Shown here: positions 8,079-15,787 of the stretch, in pieces
How the letters are laid out: every line of letters starts with the position of its first letter
Numbering within the stretch: position 1 is the first letter of the stretch
From: CAYNWK01 sp964400875
GTDB taxonomy: Bacteria; Chloroflexota; Anaerolineae; Anaerolineales; UBA4823
Reading direction: 5' to 3'
DNA: 32,977 bases
NCBI GenBank assembly: GCA_964400875.1
Contig: CAYNWK010000037.1
Location: 1-32,977 of the forward strand
Position numbers and translations under genes: made by a program
Notes under the pieces: model-generated
Database searches by the model: none
Told to the model about the DNA's origin: nothing
The model's input: the letters and a program-made list of their open reading frames with translations, nothing else

Positions 8079-10187
8079 TTAAGGCGCGCACTCCTCGCCC
8101 AACCCGTAGCCTTCGATCCCCCAGGTGTCGCTGTTGGCGGTGGGGTCCATGCGGTAGCCGCACAGGTCGGCGCGCGCTGCGGTGACCATCAAGCGCTGGT
8201 ACAGCGGGATGGCGGGCAGGTCGCGGGCGAAGATCTCCTGGGCGAGCAGGTGGTTTGCGGCGTAGCCGGGCTGGCCCGGGAGCGCCTCCAGGGCAGTCTG
8301 GCAAGCCTGGTCGAACTCGGGGTTGCTGTAGCCGGTGATGTTTTGACCCGACCAGCCTTGGGGGAAACGCCGCGAGCCATCAGGTTCTCTGGCATTTGGG
8401 TCACCGGGGATCTCGGCGCTAATATACAGCCGGCAGGATGGCAGCGTGCCGGCCTCCCAGGCGAACTCGGCCATGTCGAAGCGCCGGGAGAACAGCCCTC
8501 CTTCGGGGGGCTCGGCGAAGAACGTATCATGCTCGAGGTGCTGCACTTCGACTTGAATCCCGCATTGAGCCAGCGACTCGGCCAGGATCTGGGCTCCTTG
8601 CTGGCGTATCGCAGTGTCAGTGGTGGCGTAGGTGAAAGCCAGCGGGGTTCCATCAGGAACTTGGGCTACCCCCTGAGCGATCCGCGGGGTGGACACATCC
8701 CCGTCGTTATCGATCCAGCCTGCCTGGTCTAATAGTCTCGCGGCGGCGTCCACATCAAAGGGGTAATGAGCCGCCGCAGCGTTGAAGAGCGGGTGCTCGG
8801 GCGGCAGGTAGGTGTCCGGCACCGGGGAGAGACCGGACAGCAAGCGATCGATCAATTGCTGGCGATCCAGGCAGTAGGCGATGGCCTGGCGCACACGCAC
8901 ATCTCCGAAAAAATCCGGGCGATCGGCGCCAGGCTGGTAGCCGTTATCATAGTCCAGGCGCCCGATACTGAAGTCGGCGTGCTCCCAGGTTCCGCCGGTG
9001 ATCACGTGCGCCTGGATTTGGCCTTCGCTGTCCCGCTCGAGCAGTTGCTGGACGGAATCGTCGAGCTGGGCGCCCCGCTCTACCAGGTCGCAGTCCCCTG
9101 AAAGCAGGTCGGCGATGTTCTGCTGCGAGTCTTCGCCGACGAAGCGGAATACCAACCAGTCGAAGCGCGGCAGCCCCTCGTCTGCCCGGAAGTAATCCGG
9201 GTTCTTGCCCAGGCGGATGAACTCCCCACTGCGCCATTCTTCAATCCGGTAGGGTCCCCAGCCTAAAGGCTCACGCTTGGCTTCCTCAGCGTCGTCTAAG
9301 GCTTCGATTGAAATAGCGCCGAGGTGATGTTCCGGCAGCGGGCTGAAGTAGTTTGCCATATAGTACGGGTCAAGGTACCCGGGCAGGCCGGTCCAGCGCG
9401 TCGTGCGCTCGTCCAGCGCGGTGTACCTGGCGGTGCGTTCGAAAGCCAGAAATTGACCCGGATGCGCCCGCAGCCCGAAACCGCCGCAGGGTCCCGAATC
9501 GATCTGGCAACCTTGAGCCACCCGGTAGCTGAAGACCGAATCGGAGGCGGTCAGGGCCTCACCGTCCGACCAGCGCAGGCCGGCTTTCAAGGTGAAATCT
9601 GCGGAGAGCTGCGCCATCTCCATTGCGCCGCCTTCGTAGGCGATGGCGCACTCTGGCAGGTTGCAGCCGTAAGGGCGCACGACCTGGCCGGCTTCCAAGG
9701 CTACCACCTCCCCGGCCTGGTTCACCACCGGGTCTCCAGCCTGGACGGTCACCGGATCCAGGCGGGCGTCGCCATCCGCCAGGTTGGGCAGCTTTTCCAG
9801 GATCACGGGCTCGAAGCCGTACCCGAGCGGGTCGATCGGTCCGTCGTAGATCCCCTCTAGGATGCTGTTCTGCGCGAGCATGCTGCCGCCGTAAACGAAA
9901 AGCGTCTCCGGTTCGGCGCCCAGGCAGACGGTCAGCGTGCGCGGGGCGGCTGTGGCGATCGGCTGGGATGTCTCACTGGGGGGTTGCTGGGTAGCCGGGC
10001 GGGTAGGGGACCTGACGGGCGTAATGCCCAGCATTTTCAACAGAGGCGACCCACCGGCCGGGGGGAAAGCGTAGATAGCGAACGCCAGCACCACGATCAG
10101 AACCAGGGTGGCTGCGCTGACCATGTACTTCCCCTCGTTGCCAGCATTGTCAGGGGCTGGAGATTTCGATTCGCCAGGTTTGTTCAT
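8079..10187 (-). CDS. ABC-type extracellular solute-binding protein, family 5 (peptide/nickel/oligosaccharide type), membrane-anchored
   Basis: The 702-residue protein has a hydrophilic N-terminus, one transmembrane segment at about 23-41, a Pro/Thr-rich spacer, and a family 5 solute-binding domain from about residue 85. Characteristic stretches are LTVCLGAEPETLFV, a TLKAGLRWSDGEALTASDSVFSY-like core, GWGPYRIEEWRSGEFIRLGKNPDYF, and VRQAIAYCLDRQQLID. This family captures peptides, nickel or oligosaccharides outside the cell for uptake, or acts as a sensor. The usual lipobox is missing; an uncleaved anchor seems to replace it. No permease or ATPase genes for family 5 uptake flank it, so it either works with a system elsewhere or has a sensing or chaperone role. 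The domain contains inserted segments and is longer than the usual ~550 residues. The Shine-Dalgarno is weak. Confidence 0.88.
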   Translation of the reverse strand: MNKPGESKSPAPDNAGNEGKYMVSAATLVLIVVLAFAIYAFPPAGGSPLLKMLGITPVRSPTRPATQQPPSETSQPIATAAPRTLTVCLGAEPETLFVYGGSMLAQNSILEGIYDGPIDPLGYGFEPVILEKLPNLADGDARLDPVTVQAGDPVVNQAGEVVALEAGQVVRPYGCNLPECAIAYEGGAMEMAQLSADFTLKAGLRWSDGEALTASDSVFSYRVAQGCQIDSGPCGGFGLRAHPGQFLAFERTARYTALDERTTRWTGLPGYLDPYYMANYFSPLPEHHLGAISIEALDDAEEAKREPLGWGPYRIEEWRSGEFIRLGKNPDYFRADEGLPRFDWLVFRFVGEDSQQNIADLLSGDCDLVERGAQLDDSVQQLLERDSEGQIQAHVITGGTWEHADFSIGRLDYDNGYQPGADRPDFFGDVRVRQAIAYCLDRQQLIDRLLSGLSPVPDTYLPPEHPLFNAAAAHYPFDVDAAARLLDQAGWIDNDGDVSTPRIAQGVAQVPDGTPLAFTYATTDTAIRQQGAQILAESLAQCGIQVEVQHLEHDTFFAEPPEGGLFSRRFDMAEFAWEAGTLPSCRLYISAEIPGDPNAREPDGSRRFPQGWSGQNITGYSNPEFDQACQTALEALPGQPGYAANHLLAQEIFARDLPAIPLYQRLMVTAARADLCGYRMDPTANSDTWGIEGYGLGEECAP

Positions 10188-10441
10188 CGGTTCATTCTGA
10201 GATCTCTTTCGGCTGGTATGAGGAAAGCGGTGGTGCTAGATGGGCAGCGCTGATCAAAAAACATACTTCATCCCGTTTCGGCGTGAATCTTGGATTAATC
10301 ATATCGCTTTTCCGGTTGAAAAGTAACCGTAAGGCGAAATTTCCCATTGGAGAAGCGGCCGTGTGATAGGTTTGGACAATCGTATTTAGACGATTTACCC
10401 CCACTTGCGGTGGATATTGTGGGGTGAAAGGCTTCATTAAC
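10188..10441. other. First part of the 465-bp gap between divergent genes
   Basis: No gene is supported here. Two short minus-strand frames overlap it but lack Shine-Dalgarno sites and recognisable content. A small inverted repeat CTTTTC-cggtt-GAAAAG (10307-10323) lies just upstream of a minus-strand TATGAT (10303-10298); this might be an operator and promoter for the solute-binding protein gene, about 110 nt from its start. The -35 match is poor. Confidence 0.3.
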
Positions 10442-10469
10442 TTGACTTACAGGCAAACCTTCGTAGAAT
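10442..10469 (+). promoter_or_regulatory. Strong sigma-70-type promoter
   Basis: TTGACT (10442-10447) and TAGAAT (10464-10469) each match the consensus at five of six positions and are 16 nt apart. The predicted start is near 10476. It could drive a short RNA ending at the hairpin at 10532-10554, or the secreted protein and kinase genes at 10653-12470, or both by read-through. Confidence 0.6.
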
Positions 10470-10475
10470 ATTAAG

Positions 10476-10562
10476 GAGCGGCGGACTTGCACAGCTGTAG
10501 GCAGATATAGAGTTTTGTCAGACAACATCGAACCGCTGGAATGAGTCCAGCGGTCCTTGTTT
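10476..10562 (+). ncRNA. Candidate small RNA or attenuator leader, about 87 nt
   Basis: The interval runs from the predicted start of the promoter at 10442-10469 to the end of a terminator-like hairpin and has no ORF. The 5' segment AGCGG (10477-10481) can pair with CCGCT (10533-10537), the left arm of the hairpin, so two exclusive folds are possible. This is the layout of an attenuator, but also fits an independent small RNA. It is inferred from signals only; no known RNA family is recognised. Confidence 0.4.
10532..10560 (+). terminator. Intrinsic terminator-like hairpin in the intergenic region
   Basis: ACCGCTGGA (10532-10540) and TCCAGCGGT (10546-10554) form a perfect 9-bp stem with a 5-nt loop, followed by CCTTGTTT. 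No coding gene on this strand ends upstream of it, so it must act on a leader or a small RNA. Confidence 0.55.
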
Positions 10563-10580
10563 AAGTGAAGGAAGGCGTGA

Positions 10581-10622
10581 ATGAGAAAATCCAGATCATT
10601 CCTCTTTAAATCAGGCGATTAG
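10581..10622 (+). CDS. Possible 13-residue leader peptide
   Basis: ATG 10581 is preceded by AAGGAAGG ending 5 nt upstream. The frame encodes MRKSRSFLFKSGD and stops at TAG 10620-10622, 30 nt before the next gene's ATG. The peptide is basic with no run of one amino acid, so classical amino-acid attenuation is not indicated. It may be a translated leader of the secreted protein message, or a chance frame. Confidence 0.25.
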   Translation: MRKSRSFLFKSGD

Positions 10623-10652
10623 ATTTGCGTTTCCATAGATAAGGAGAGGACC

Positions 10653-11384
10653 ATGAATCACAAGACCCGTCACCTTCTGCTTGCGCTGCTGATCTTCATC
10701 GTGGCGCAGGGGAGCACGGTTACCGCCAGCAGCTCACAAAACGCAGCTCCAGCGGAAGTAAAAGGCGTTTTCTCTCGCAATGGCCTGGTATTGACCATCA
10801 CCAGCCAGGCCGAATATGAGGAGTTGTGGGCGCTGCAGATCGAATATTGCGACGGCAGCCAGGAAGATCTCGGCAGGCATTCCCGCCGGGGCATCTTCCG
10901 TCAGCCGCTCACCGGTCAGGGGTTTACCTTCTACGCTGAAAAACCCATGAGGCGGGTCGTGATCCACTCGCTCCCCGTCGAGGGACTGTTCTCCGCCCCG
11001 AATTTACGTCAGACCGTGGCGCGGCGAGGCTGCGGAGACTCTACCGCATTGCCCAATTTGTCCTGCCGCGACGTCCAGGTCGCCCAGGAGATCCACCGGG
11101 TGTGGGAGGGGACGCCGATCACGTTCATCAGCACGCCGCGGGTTTATTTTGCCAGCCTGAAATTTCCGGGCGTCGATGGGCTGGCGCCCGCCAGAGTGGC
11201 CGACTTCAGACCGAAGCGCTATGCGCCGAGCATTGAATACGTTTACCAAGAGGGTGTTTGGACCGGGACGTTCATGTCGATCCGCCTCCCGCTCGGCAAG
11301 TATGAGAAGGTCGAGCTGGTCGTGCAGGATATCTACGGGCAGCAAGCCAAATGCCCGGTAGGCAACGTCACAGTGCTTCCTTAG
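10653..11384 (+). CDS. Secreted protein of unknown function
   Basis: The 243-residue protein starts with a typical signal peptide (basic MNHKTRH, Leu/Ile-rich core, likely cleavage after Ala25). GGAGAGG a few bases upstream supports ATG 10653. The mature part is not a family I recognise. It looks beta-rich and has four Cys (EYCDG, RRGCGD, LSCRD, AKCPVG) that could form disulphides outside the cytoplasm. An alternating, charged C-terminal region (GKYEKVELVVQDIYG) suggests an Ig-like or jelly-roll fold. The stop codon abuts the ATG of the next gene, so the two are almost certainly co-transcribed and perhaps translationally coupled. It is preceded by a possibly attenuated leader. Confidence 0.72.
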   Translation: MNHKTRHLLLALLIFIVAQGSTVTASSSQNAAPAEVKGVFSRNGLVLTITSQAEYEELWALQIEYCDGSQEDLGRHSRRGIFRQPLTGQGFTFYAEKPMRRVVIHSLPVEGLFSAPNLRQTVARRGCGDSTALPNLSCRDVQVAQEIHRVWEGTPITFISTPRVYFASLKFPGVDGLAPARVADFRPKRYAPSIEYVYQEGVWTGTFMSIRLPLGKYEKVELVVQDIYGQQAKCPVGNVTVLP

Positions 11385-12470
11385 ATGAGGGCAGCGAATC
11401 CCGACGTGATCACCGCTCTCGATCAGGTCACCGCCGAATGGCTGACTCAGGTTTTATCTAAGAGCAGCGCGCTGACCGGCGGGGCAGTGGAGTCGTTTAC
11501 CGTGGAGAAAAGTCAGGGCGCGTGGTCCTCCAACGCCAGCCTGATCTTGCGCTACGCGGCCGGATCAAGCGGGTCTCTGCCGTCGCGGCTATTCTTGAAG
11601 ATGGTCGATGCCGATTTGGAGGACGAGTTCTTTGGCCCCTCGGAAGTGACCTACTACACTCGCAACTACGTCGGCGTTGAGGGCGCGCCGCTACTCCGCT
11701 GCTACGACGCGGCCTTCTCGCAGGAATTGCTGCGCTATCATCTGCTGCTGGAGGACGTCTCGGAGACTCACGTTGTGGCGTCCGAAAAACGGCCCACTTT
11801 GGAATATGGGATGGCCCTGGTGGAAGGTCTGGCGGCGATGCACGCTCACTGGTGGGGCGCATCCAGGCTGGAGGAAGCTGCCGCGCCGCTCCACACCCCG
11901 GAGCACATCCGGCGGTTCGTCGAGATCGCCGAACCTGGCGCCGGGCACATCCTCGATCATTTCTCGGGTGAGTTAAAGGCGCATTGGCCTGCGGCGATCC
12001 GCAATCTTTACGCCCGGCACCCGGACGCGCTGGTCGCCCGGGCGCGCGACGAGAACGGTTACACCCTGATCCACGGGGACGTCAACTCCCGGAACGTCCT
12101 GGTCCCGCTGGACGGGGTCTGGCCGATCTACATCGTCGACCGGCAGCCCTTCGACTGGAGCCTGACTACCTGGCTGGGCGTGTACGACCTGGCCTATGCC
12201 ATGGTGCTCTATTGGGATGTCGAGACCCGCAGACGCCTCGAGGGACCTGTCCTGCGCCACTATCACCGCAGCCTCATGGGTAACGGCGTGCGGTGCTACG
12301 ACTGGGAGCAGCTCTGGGAGGACTACCGGCTGTGCGTTCCGATGGGCGTTTACGTGGCGACGGAATGGTGCCGGGGCGGCATCAATGCAGAGTGGACCGA
12401 GGTCTGGCTGACTTTTCTGCAGCGCTCGCTGACCGCCTGCGACGATCTGGCTTGCAGCGAACTCTGGTAG
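11385..12470 (+). CDS. Phosphotransferase-fold kinase (aminoglycoside phosphotransferase / ecdysteroid kinase-like family)
   Basis: This 361-residue protein has a small-molecule kinase fold. The candidate ATP-binding Lys is K72 (LFLKM), with E87 as possible partner. The catalytic Brenner motif is HGDVNSRN (H230, D232, N237), and the metal-binding Asp is D252 in IVDRQ. These match the APH/choline-kinase superfamily and especially the CHK/EcKinase-like branch, which phosphorylates hydroxyls on small molecules. The true substrate is unknown; calling it an antibiotic-resistance enzyme is not justified. ATG 11385 follows the TAG of the secreted protein gene with no gap and no Shine-Dalgarno of its own, which implies translational coupling. 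The protein has no signal peptide and should be cytoplasmic, so the link to a secreted partner is puzzling. Confidence 0.8.
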   Translation: MRAANPDVITALDQVTAEWLTQVLSKSSALTGGAVESFTVEKSQGAWSSNASLILRYAAGSSGSLPSRLFLKMVDADLEDEFFGPSEVTYYTRNYVGVEGAPLLRCYDAAFSQELLRYHLLLEDVSETHVVASEKRPTLEYGMALVEGLAAMHAHWWGASRLEEAAAPLHTPEHIRRFVEIAEPGAGHILDHFSGELKAHWPAAIRNLYARHPDALVARARDENGYTLIHGDVNSRNVLVPLDGVWPIYIVDRQPFDWSLTTWLGVYDLAYAMVLYWDVETRRRLEGPVLRHYHRSLMGNGVRCYDWEQLWEDYRLCVPMGVYVATEWCRGGINAEWTEVWLTFLQRSLTACDDLACSELW

Positions 12471-12581
12471 CGAGTTTACCCGTTAGCTTTTGAAGCGCGG
12501 GGGCGGGAGGAGTCCGCCGCTAACAGCGACCGTATGCGGTCTCACCTATCGCTGGGATCTGCCGGTGGGCCTCGGCGAGGT

Positions 12582-12635
12582 GGTGAGGGGGGTGATTGGG
12601 CGGGCTTAGCCCGCCCATTCACCCCCCTCCTCACC
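12582..12635. repeat. Long imperfect GC-rich palindrome after the kinase gene
   Basis: The block folds into one hairpin: GGGCGGGC/GCCCGCCC around a 3-nt TTA loop, a T-T mismatch, then GGTGAGGGGGGTGA against TCACCCCCCTcctCACC with a 3-nt bulge. It lies about 110 nt after the kinase stop and about 50 nt before the cox promoter. There is no T-tract. It may terminate or protect the upstream message. Apart from this hairpin, the cox promoter and its leader, I see nothing in the 12471-12842 gap. Confidence 0.55.
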
Positions 12636-12687
12636 AAAGCGTGTAAATCTGATTATTAATAGGATAATTAAGATTATAATAACCTTG

Positions 12688-12715
12688 TTGACAACGCCAG
12701 TGGGCAGGATACAAT
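12688..12715 (+). promoter_or_regulatory. Sigma-70-type promoter of the cox operon
   Basis: TTGACA (12688-12693) is a perfect -35 box, and TACAAT (12710-12715) matches five of six -10 positions at a 16-nt spacing. The 35 bp upstream are very AT-rich, like an UP element. The start would be near 12722, giving a 5' leader of about 120 nt. In the leader CCTGG (12815-12819) can pair with CCAGG (12832-12836) and partly cover the coxD ribosome binding site. No activator site was identified. Confidence 0.7.
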
Positions 12716-12842
12716 AAGGTTGCCCCACGAGGTTGCTCAAAACAGCTCACACCGCAGACTACCGCAACGATACGAATCAACGCTGTCAGCCGAAGTTAAT
12801 ATCCGCTTGAGCTGCCTGGCAGACCACGAAACCAGGTGATTG

Positions 12843-13766
12843 GTGGGAATTATTCACAAGGTGAAGGTTGGAAAAAAGATCGCTTCCCCCGATTCAGTCG
12901 AAGCCGTTTCAAAATTACTCGCGGATAATCATTATATTTCCAGCATCGGTTTGAGCACCAACCTCTTCCTGGCTTTGAAAATGGGGAAAGCAATTTTCCT
13001 GGAAGGGGAACCGGGGGTGGGAAAAACCGAAGTCGCCAAAGTGCTCAGCGCGGCTTTCAAGACGCCCCTGATCCGTTTGCAGTGTTACGAAGGCCTGGAT
13101 ATCAACCAGGCCGTCTACGAGTGGAACTACCCGCGCCAGCTGCTCGAGCTGCAGGCGCGGCAATTACGGGGGAATGGCAACGAGCCGCCCCTGGATGATA
13201 TCTTCACCGAAAAGTTCCTGCATAAACGCCCCTTGCTGCAAGCCATCGCCCACAGTCATGAAAGCTCCCCGGTACTGCTGATCGATGAGCTGGACCGGGC
13301 TGACGAGGAATTCGAGAGCTTCCTTCTCGAGCTGCTCTCCGATTACCAGATCACGGTCCCCGAGATCGGCACCCTGCGAGCAGAACACAAGCCCATTATC
13401 GTGATCACCTCTAACCGAACCCGGGAGATCCACGACGCCTTGAAACGGCGCTGCGTGTATTTCTGGATCGATTACCCCTCACCGGACAAAGAAATGGAGA
13501 TCGTCCGCCTCAAAATTCCGGGGATATCCGAACGGCTGATCGAGCAGATCGTCAGTTTCGTCCAGGGCCTGCGCCGACAAGAGCTGTATAAGCTCCCGGG
13601 GGTTGCCGAGACCCTGGACTGGGCGGAGGCGCTCGGTCACCTCCAGGTGCGCGCGTTGGACGCGGCGGTGATCGAAACCACGCTGGGCCTTATTCTGAAA
13701 TATCAGGACGACGTGGACAAAGTAAACAGGGCGATGATCCAATCCTTAATCGCTCAAGATACGTAA
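12843..13766 (+). CDS. coxD: CoxD-type AAA+ ATPase (MoxR family), CO dehydrogenase maturation
   Basis: A MoxR-type AAA+ ATPase of about 307 residues. Counting from the TTG at 12840, Walker A is GEPGVGKT (56-63), Walker B VLLIDELD (145-152), sensor 1 the Asn in ITSNR (N192), and arginine-finger candidates are in LKRRC. In Afipia (Oligotropha) carboxidovorans CoxD is needed to build the [CuSMoO2] active site of CO dehydrogenase, probably at the sulphuration step, and works with the VWA protein CoxE, the pairing seen here. GTG 12843 is chosen because AGG of AGGTGA ends 6 nt upstream; TTG 12840, one codon earlier, is almost equally possible. It is the first gene of the cox operon and lies 41 bp before coxE. 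Its presence ahead of the structural genes differs from the reference order MSLDEF. Confidence 0.9.
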   Translation: MGIIHKVKVGKKIASPDSVEAVSKLLADNHYISSIGLSTNLFLALKMGKAIFLEGEPGVGKTEVAKVLSAAFKTPLIRLQCYEGLDINQAVYEWNYPRQLLELQARQLRGNGNEPPLDDIFTEKFLHKRPLLQAIAHSHESSPVLLIDELDRADEEFESFLLELLSDYQITVPEIGTLRAEHKPIIVITSNRTREIHDALKRRCVYFWIDYPSPDKEMEIVRLKIPGISERLIEQIVSFVQGLRRQELYKLPGVAETLDWAEALGHLQVRALDAAVIETTLGLILKYQDDVDKVNRAMIQSLIAQDT

Positions 13767-13807
13767 GGTTAAATAAGTTAGGACTTGCGCGTTTAGGGGA
13801 GGAGATA

Positions 13808-15067
13808 TTGTTTGGGCACAAGACGTCCAAACACCTCAATTTCCCGGCGAATTGCGTGACTTCTGTAGCTACGGGATGTTCGGTGAGCCAGGCTAACAAT
13901 CATTTCCTGAGGAATATTCTGACCTTCAGCAACCTGCTCAGGCAGGCTGGTTTGCCCGTGTCGCCAGAGCAAACCATGAACTTTACGGAAGCGCTCACAC
14001 TCGTGGACATCGGGGATAGAAGGCAGGTCTACTTCGCCGCCCGGGGGTTCCTGGTGTCCAGAAAAGAGCACCTGGAACTTTTCGAAGTCCTATTCAACCG
14101 CTTTTGGAACCGGCTCGCCGCCTCGGGCGGGTCTAGAGGCCAAAAAGCGCCCATTGCCCCCCGGCATACCCCCAGGACCAACAAAAATCCGCAGCCGCTG
14201 AGCATGCTGGCCTCCGGGGCTCGTGAAACCGATCCCGAGATCGAAGTCGCCGACAAATCGGGTACTTTCAGCGCCGCAGAGGTCTTGCAGCGCAAGCGTT
14301 TTTCGGAGATGTCGCCCGAGGAGCTGGATAACGTCAAGCAGCTGATCCTGGAGATGGACTGGCAGCTCGGTTTGCGACGGACGCACCGCTATACGGTAGA
14401 CCCGGGCGGGAATAAACTTCATCTGAGGCGCGTCCTGCGTTCCGCAGCCAAGCACCAGGGGGTTATCTGGAATTTACATTGGCAAAAACGGAAGATCAAA
14501 CAACGCCCCATCGTGCTGATTGCGGATATCAGCGGTTCGATGGAGCAATACACCCGCTTGCTGCTCCAGTTCTTTTACAGTGTTTCCCAGAGTTTCCAAA
14601 ACGTCGAGAGTTTTGTTTTCGGTACCCGCCTCACCCGCCTGACGGCCCAGCTCAAGCTGAGGAACATCGATCGAGCCATCGAACAGGCCGGGAGCGAGGT
14701 GGTGGACTGGTCGGGAGGGACGCGTATTGGCGAAAGTTTAAAATCCTTCAACCGGCAGTGGGGCCGGCGTGTACTTCACCGGGGAGCGGTGGTTGTGCTG
14801 ATCAGCGACGGCTGGGAGCGCGGGGACGTGTCTCTTTTAAAGAAAGAAATGCACGCCTTGAAGCGCCGATGCTACCGGCTGATCTGGTTGAATCCCTTGT
14901 TGGGTAACGAGGGATACCAGCCGCGGGTCGCCGGGATGGCAGCCGCCATGCCGTTCATCGATGATTTCTTACCCATCCACAACCTGCAAAGCCTGAGAGC
15001 CTTGTCGGATCACCTGGGGAAGCTGGGGCCTCGCCGTTCGAGCCATCCAGTTATCAGAAAACCGTAG
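13808..15067 (+). CDS. coxE: CoxE-type VWA-domain protein, CO dehydrogenase maturation
   Basis: A 419-residue protein with an N-terminal helical half and a C-terminal von Willebrand factor A domain from about residue 230. The metal-ion-dependent adhesion site is complete: DISGS (D240, S242, S244), T305 in GGTRIGE, and D334 in LISDGWERGD. CoxE proteins act with the MoxR ATPase CoxD; in A. carboxidovorans CoxE and CoxF are implicated in copper insertion into the CoxL Mo centre. The start is TTG 13808, supported by GGAGG (13798-13802) 5 nt upstream. It adds about 30 residues before the typical NHFLRNIL beginning, so a later start cannot be excluded. It is cytoplasmic, with no signal peptide. coxG follows after 17 bp. 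Confidence 0.9.
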   Translation: MFGHKTSKHLNFPANCVTSVATGCSVSQANNHFLRNILTFSNLLRQAGLPVSPEQTMNFTEALTLVDIGDRRQVYFAARGFLVSRKEHLELFEVLFNRFWNRLAASGGSRGQKAPIAPRHTPRTNKNPQPLSMLASGARETDPEIEVADKSGTFSAAEVLQRKRFSEMSPEELDNVKQLILEMDWQLGLRRTHRYTVDPGGNKLHLRRVLRSAAKHQGVIWNLHWQKRKIKQRPIVLIADISGSMEQYTRLLLQFFYSVSQSFQNVESFVFGTRLTRLTAQLKLRNIDRAIEQAGSEVVDWSGGTRIGESLKSFNRQWGRRVLHRGAVVVLISDGWERGDVSLLKKEMHALKRRCYRLIWLNPLLGNEGYQPRVAGMAAAMPFIDDFLPIHNLQSLRALSDHLGKLGPRRSSHPVIRKP

Positions 15068-15084
15068 AATAGGAGAAGTTGCCT

Positions 15085-15759
15085 ATGGATGTAAACGGAG
15101 AATACACGTTCGATGCGCCCCAGGAGCTCACCTGGCAGGCTTTGCAGGACCCGGAGGTTTTGGCTTCGATTATGCCGGGCGGCGAAGATTTCAAAGAGAT
15201 CGGTGAGAATGAGTACGTGGGCATGCTCAACGTCAAAGTCGGACCCGTGCAGGGTAAATTTACGGGGGTGATTAAGCTCTCCGATATCACGCCTTCGGAA
15301 AGCTACAACCTGCAGGTGGATGGGAACGGCGCGCCCGGCTTCGTCAAAGCCAATGGGGGTCTCAAGCTCACCGGGCAGGGGGAGACCACCCACATGGCCT
15401 ACCAGGGGAGCGTGCAGATCGGCGGGCGGATCGCCAGCGTCGGCCACCGCCTGCTGGAAGCCTCCACAAAGTCGATCATCCGCCAGAGCCTGGAAGGGTT
15501 GAATGAGTACCTCAAGGTGCAGGCGGCGCCCAAGGCCACCAAGGAACAAGCCCTCGACACGAAAGCTCCGGATGAGCCTGCACCGGAGCAGTCAGAAGCA
15601 ATGGAGAGCGCTACTTTCACACCCCCATCGCAATCGACTATCGCCAGAAATGTATTTATGGATGTATTGGGAGAATTGGTCCCGGCTCAGTATCGTCCGG
15701 TCGTCATCGGCCTGTTGGTTGTGCTGGTGATCCTGATCCTGTACCTGATTCTGAGGTAG
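15085..15759 (+). CDS. coxG: CoxG, SRPBCC-fold protein with C-terminal membrane anchor
   Basis: The 224-residue protein has a CoxG/SRPBCC domain (about 1-150: NGEYTFDAPQELTWQAL, LASIMPGGEDF, VGPVQGKFTG, GSVQIGGRIASVG) and a variable Ala/Pro/Ser-rich linker. A C-terminal hydrophobic helix (last ~20 residues, VVIGLLVVLVILILYLIL) ends in Arg. This hydrophobic-pocket plus tail-anchor layout is that of CoxG, which recruits CO dehydrogenase to the cytoplasmic membrane and has been proposed to carry quinone to it. ATG 15085 is chosen over TTG 15079 because AGGAG (15071-15075) gives 9 nt spacing. Here coxG precedes coxM and follows coxE, so it is co-transcribed with the enzyme it would anchor. Confidence 0.9.
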   Translation: MDVNGEYTFDAPQELTWQALQDPEVLASIMPGGEDFKEIGENEYVGMLNVKVGPVQGKFTGVIKLSDITPSESYNLQVDGNGAPGFVKANGGLKLTGQGETTHMAYQGSVQIGGRIASVGHRLLEASTKSIIRQSLEGLNEYLKVQAAPKATKEQALDTKAPDEPAPEQSEAMESATFTPPSQSTIARNVFMDVLGELVPAQYRPVVIGLLVVLVILILYLILR

Positions 15760-15787
15760 TGATGGCTCAAAAAGGAGAAACGATATC

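Noticed and set aside
11385..12470. Annotation as an aminoglycoside-resistance gene
   Set aside because: Only the general kinase motifs are visible; the branch resembles CHK/EcKinase proteins, and no antibiotic-specific features can be seen.
12840..15067. MoxR/VWA pair as a stand-alone stress or defence system
   Set aside because: Direct linkage to coxG, coxM, coxS and coxL makes the CoxD/CoxE maturation role much more likely.
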